This document shows positions 61,756 to 62,036 of a stretch of DNA of 62,036 nt, in pieces (position 1 is the first letter of the stretch; every line of letters begins with the position of its first letter). Source of the DNA: a bacterium. Lineage in GTDB: Bacteria > Planctomycetota > UBA11346. The position numbers and the translations under genes were made by a program. The notes beneath the pieces are model-generated. The model made no database searches, was not told where the DNA came from, and saw only the letters and a program-made list of their open reading frames with translations. The stretch covers positions 1 through 62,036 of the forward strand of contig JAIFKN010000013.1 of the NCBI GenBank assembly GCA_020049615.1, written 5' to 3'.

Positions 61756-62036
61756 TCACCCCCGCCCTTTCCGCTTGCCTGCCTCCTTGACCATGCGCCC
61801 GAACTGCCGCTCACGAGCATGGCGCTCGTGGCGGCGCTCGCGGTCGTAGGCCGCTTCGCGTTCCAACTTGGCCCAGTCGTCAAGCCGCTCCGCAGGCAGA
61901 TCGCCGCGGTCGATGGCTGCCTGCACAGTACAGCCCGGTTCGCCCTGGTGGGTGCAGTCGCGGAAACGGCAGCCCTCGGCCAGGGCCGCCAGGTCATGGA
62001 AGCCGGCGTCGAGATCGCTGGCCTCGGCGGACAGGG
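61756..62036 (-). CDS. rsgA: RsgA (ribosome small-subunit GTPase), C-terminal fragment
   Basis: Only the last ~93 codons are inside the window; the gene starts beyond the right edge. The fragment includes GFHDLAALAEGCRFRDCTHQGEPGCTV, the C-terminal zinc-binding segment of RsgA (Cys-His-Cys), and a basic tail. RsgA helps the late maturation of the 30S subunit. The GTPase and OB domains lie outside. Confidence 0.9.
   Translation of the reverse strand, partial: LSAEASDLDAGFHDLAALAEGCRFRDCTHQGEPGCTVQAAIDRGDLPAERLDDWAKLEREAAYDRERRHERHARERQFGRMVKEAGKRKGRG

Overview
The window is high-GC (about two thirds by eye) bacterial chromosome, densely packed, with many ATGA or TGATG stop/start overlaps. Housekeeping genes (proS, purU, pyk, clpS, rsgA, tRNA-Arg) sit beside traits frequent in the PVC group: stand-alone TIM-barrel sugar isomerases with Gfo/Idh enzymes and AraC regulators, a LamG protein, a secreted clan-A glycoside hydrolase, a Hanks-type kinase with a membrane-anchored tail, and a type VI secretion system (T6SS) carrying DUF2169 genes. 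My best guess is a Planctomycetota/Lentisphaerota-like organism. That is an inference from gene content only; an unusual proteobacterium is not excluded.

Layout. 1-1785: end of an ABC transporter, then a lower-GC lipoprotein gene that looks foreign. 1786-6356: a sugar-metabolism locus in which an AraC regulator and a LamG protein face a three-gene run (isomerase, Gfo/Idh dehydrogenase, isomerase). 6449-12680: an envelope cluster with a COG3014-type lipoprotein, a frameshifted lpoB, a transmembrane Ser/Thr kinase and an LPP20-type lipoprotein. 12759-15664: a good sigma-54 promoter match and a 5-prime hairpin in front of a 61-residue protein, a C26-type glutamine amidotransferase, a HEAT-like protein and a pseudopilin-like protein. 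15666-23933: a membrane protein with HExxH, then proS-rbsK-purU-glycosyltransferase, a chemoreceptor and pyruvate kinase.

23939-48326 is a complete T6SS. Reading leftward from 46.9 kb: tssB, tssC, tssE, tssF, tssG, tssH, then an accessory block (unknown protein, DUF3540-like protein, small protein, two DUF2169 proteins, a hydrophobic Cys-rich protein), then tssJ, tssK, tssL, tssM, tagF, tssA and a small membrane protein. vgrG (32.6 kb) and hcp (47.2 kb) lie on the opposite strand. Directly after hcp is a 201-residue protein with a YopT-like (C58) cysteine-protease layout, the best effector candidate. TssB/C with Hcp and VgrG would make the contractile tail, TssE/F/G/K the baseplate, TssJ/L/M the membrane complex, and TssH the sheath-recycling ATPase.

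48453-62036 holds clpS, another sugar isomerase with a divergent AraC regulator, tRNA-Arg(CCG) with a long terminator, an orphan PAS histidine kinase, a secreted glycoside hydrolase with a repeat-type helical protein, a 1146-residue protein of unknown role, a possible zinc-ribbon protein, a PhyH-type dioxygenase and the C-terminus of RsgA.

No CRISPR array, rRNA, transposase or replication origin was seen. Unusual features are heptanucleotide tandem repeats in two T6SS intergenic gaps, an inverted repeat before tssB, the broken lpoB, and the lower-GC patch near the left end.
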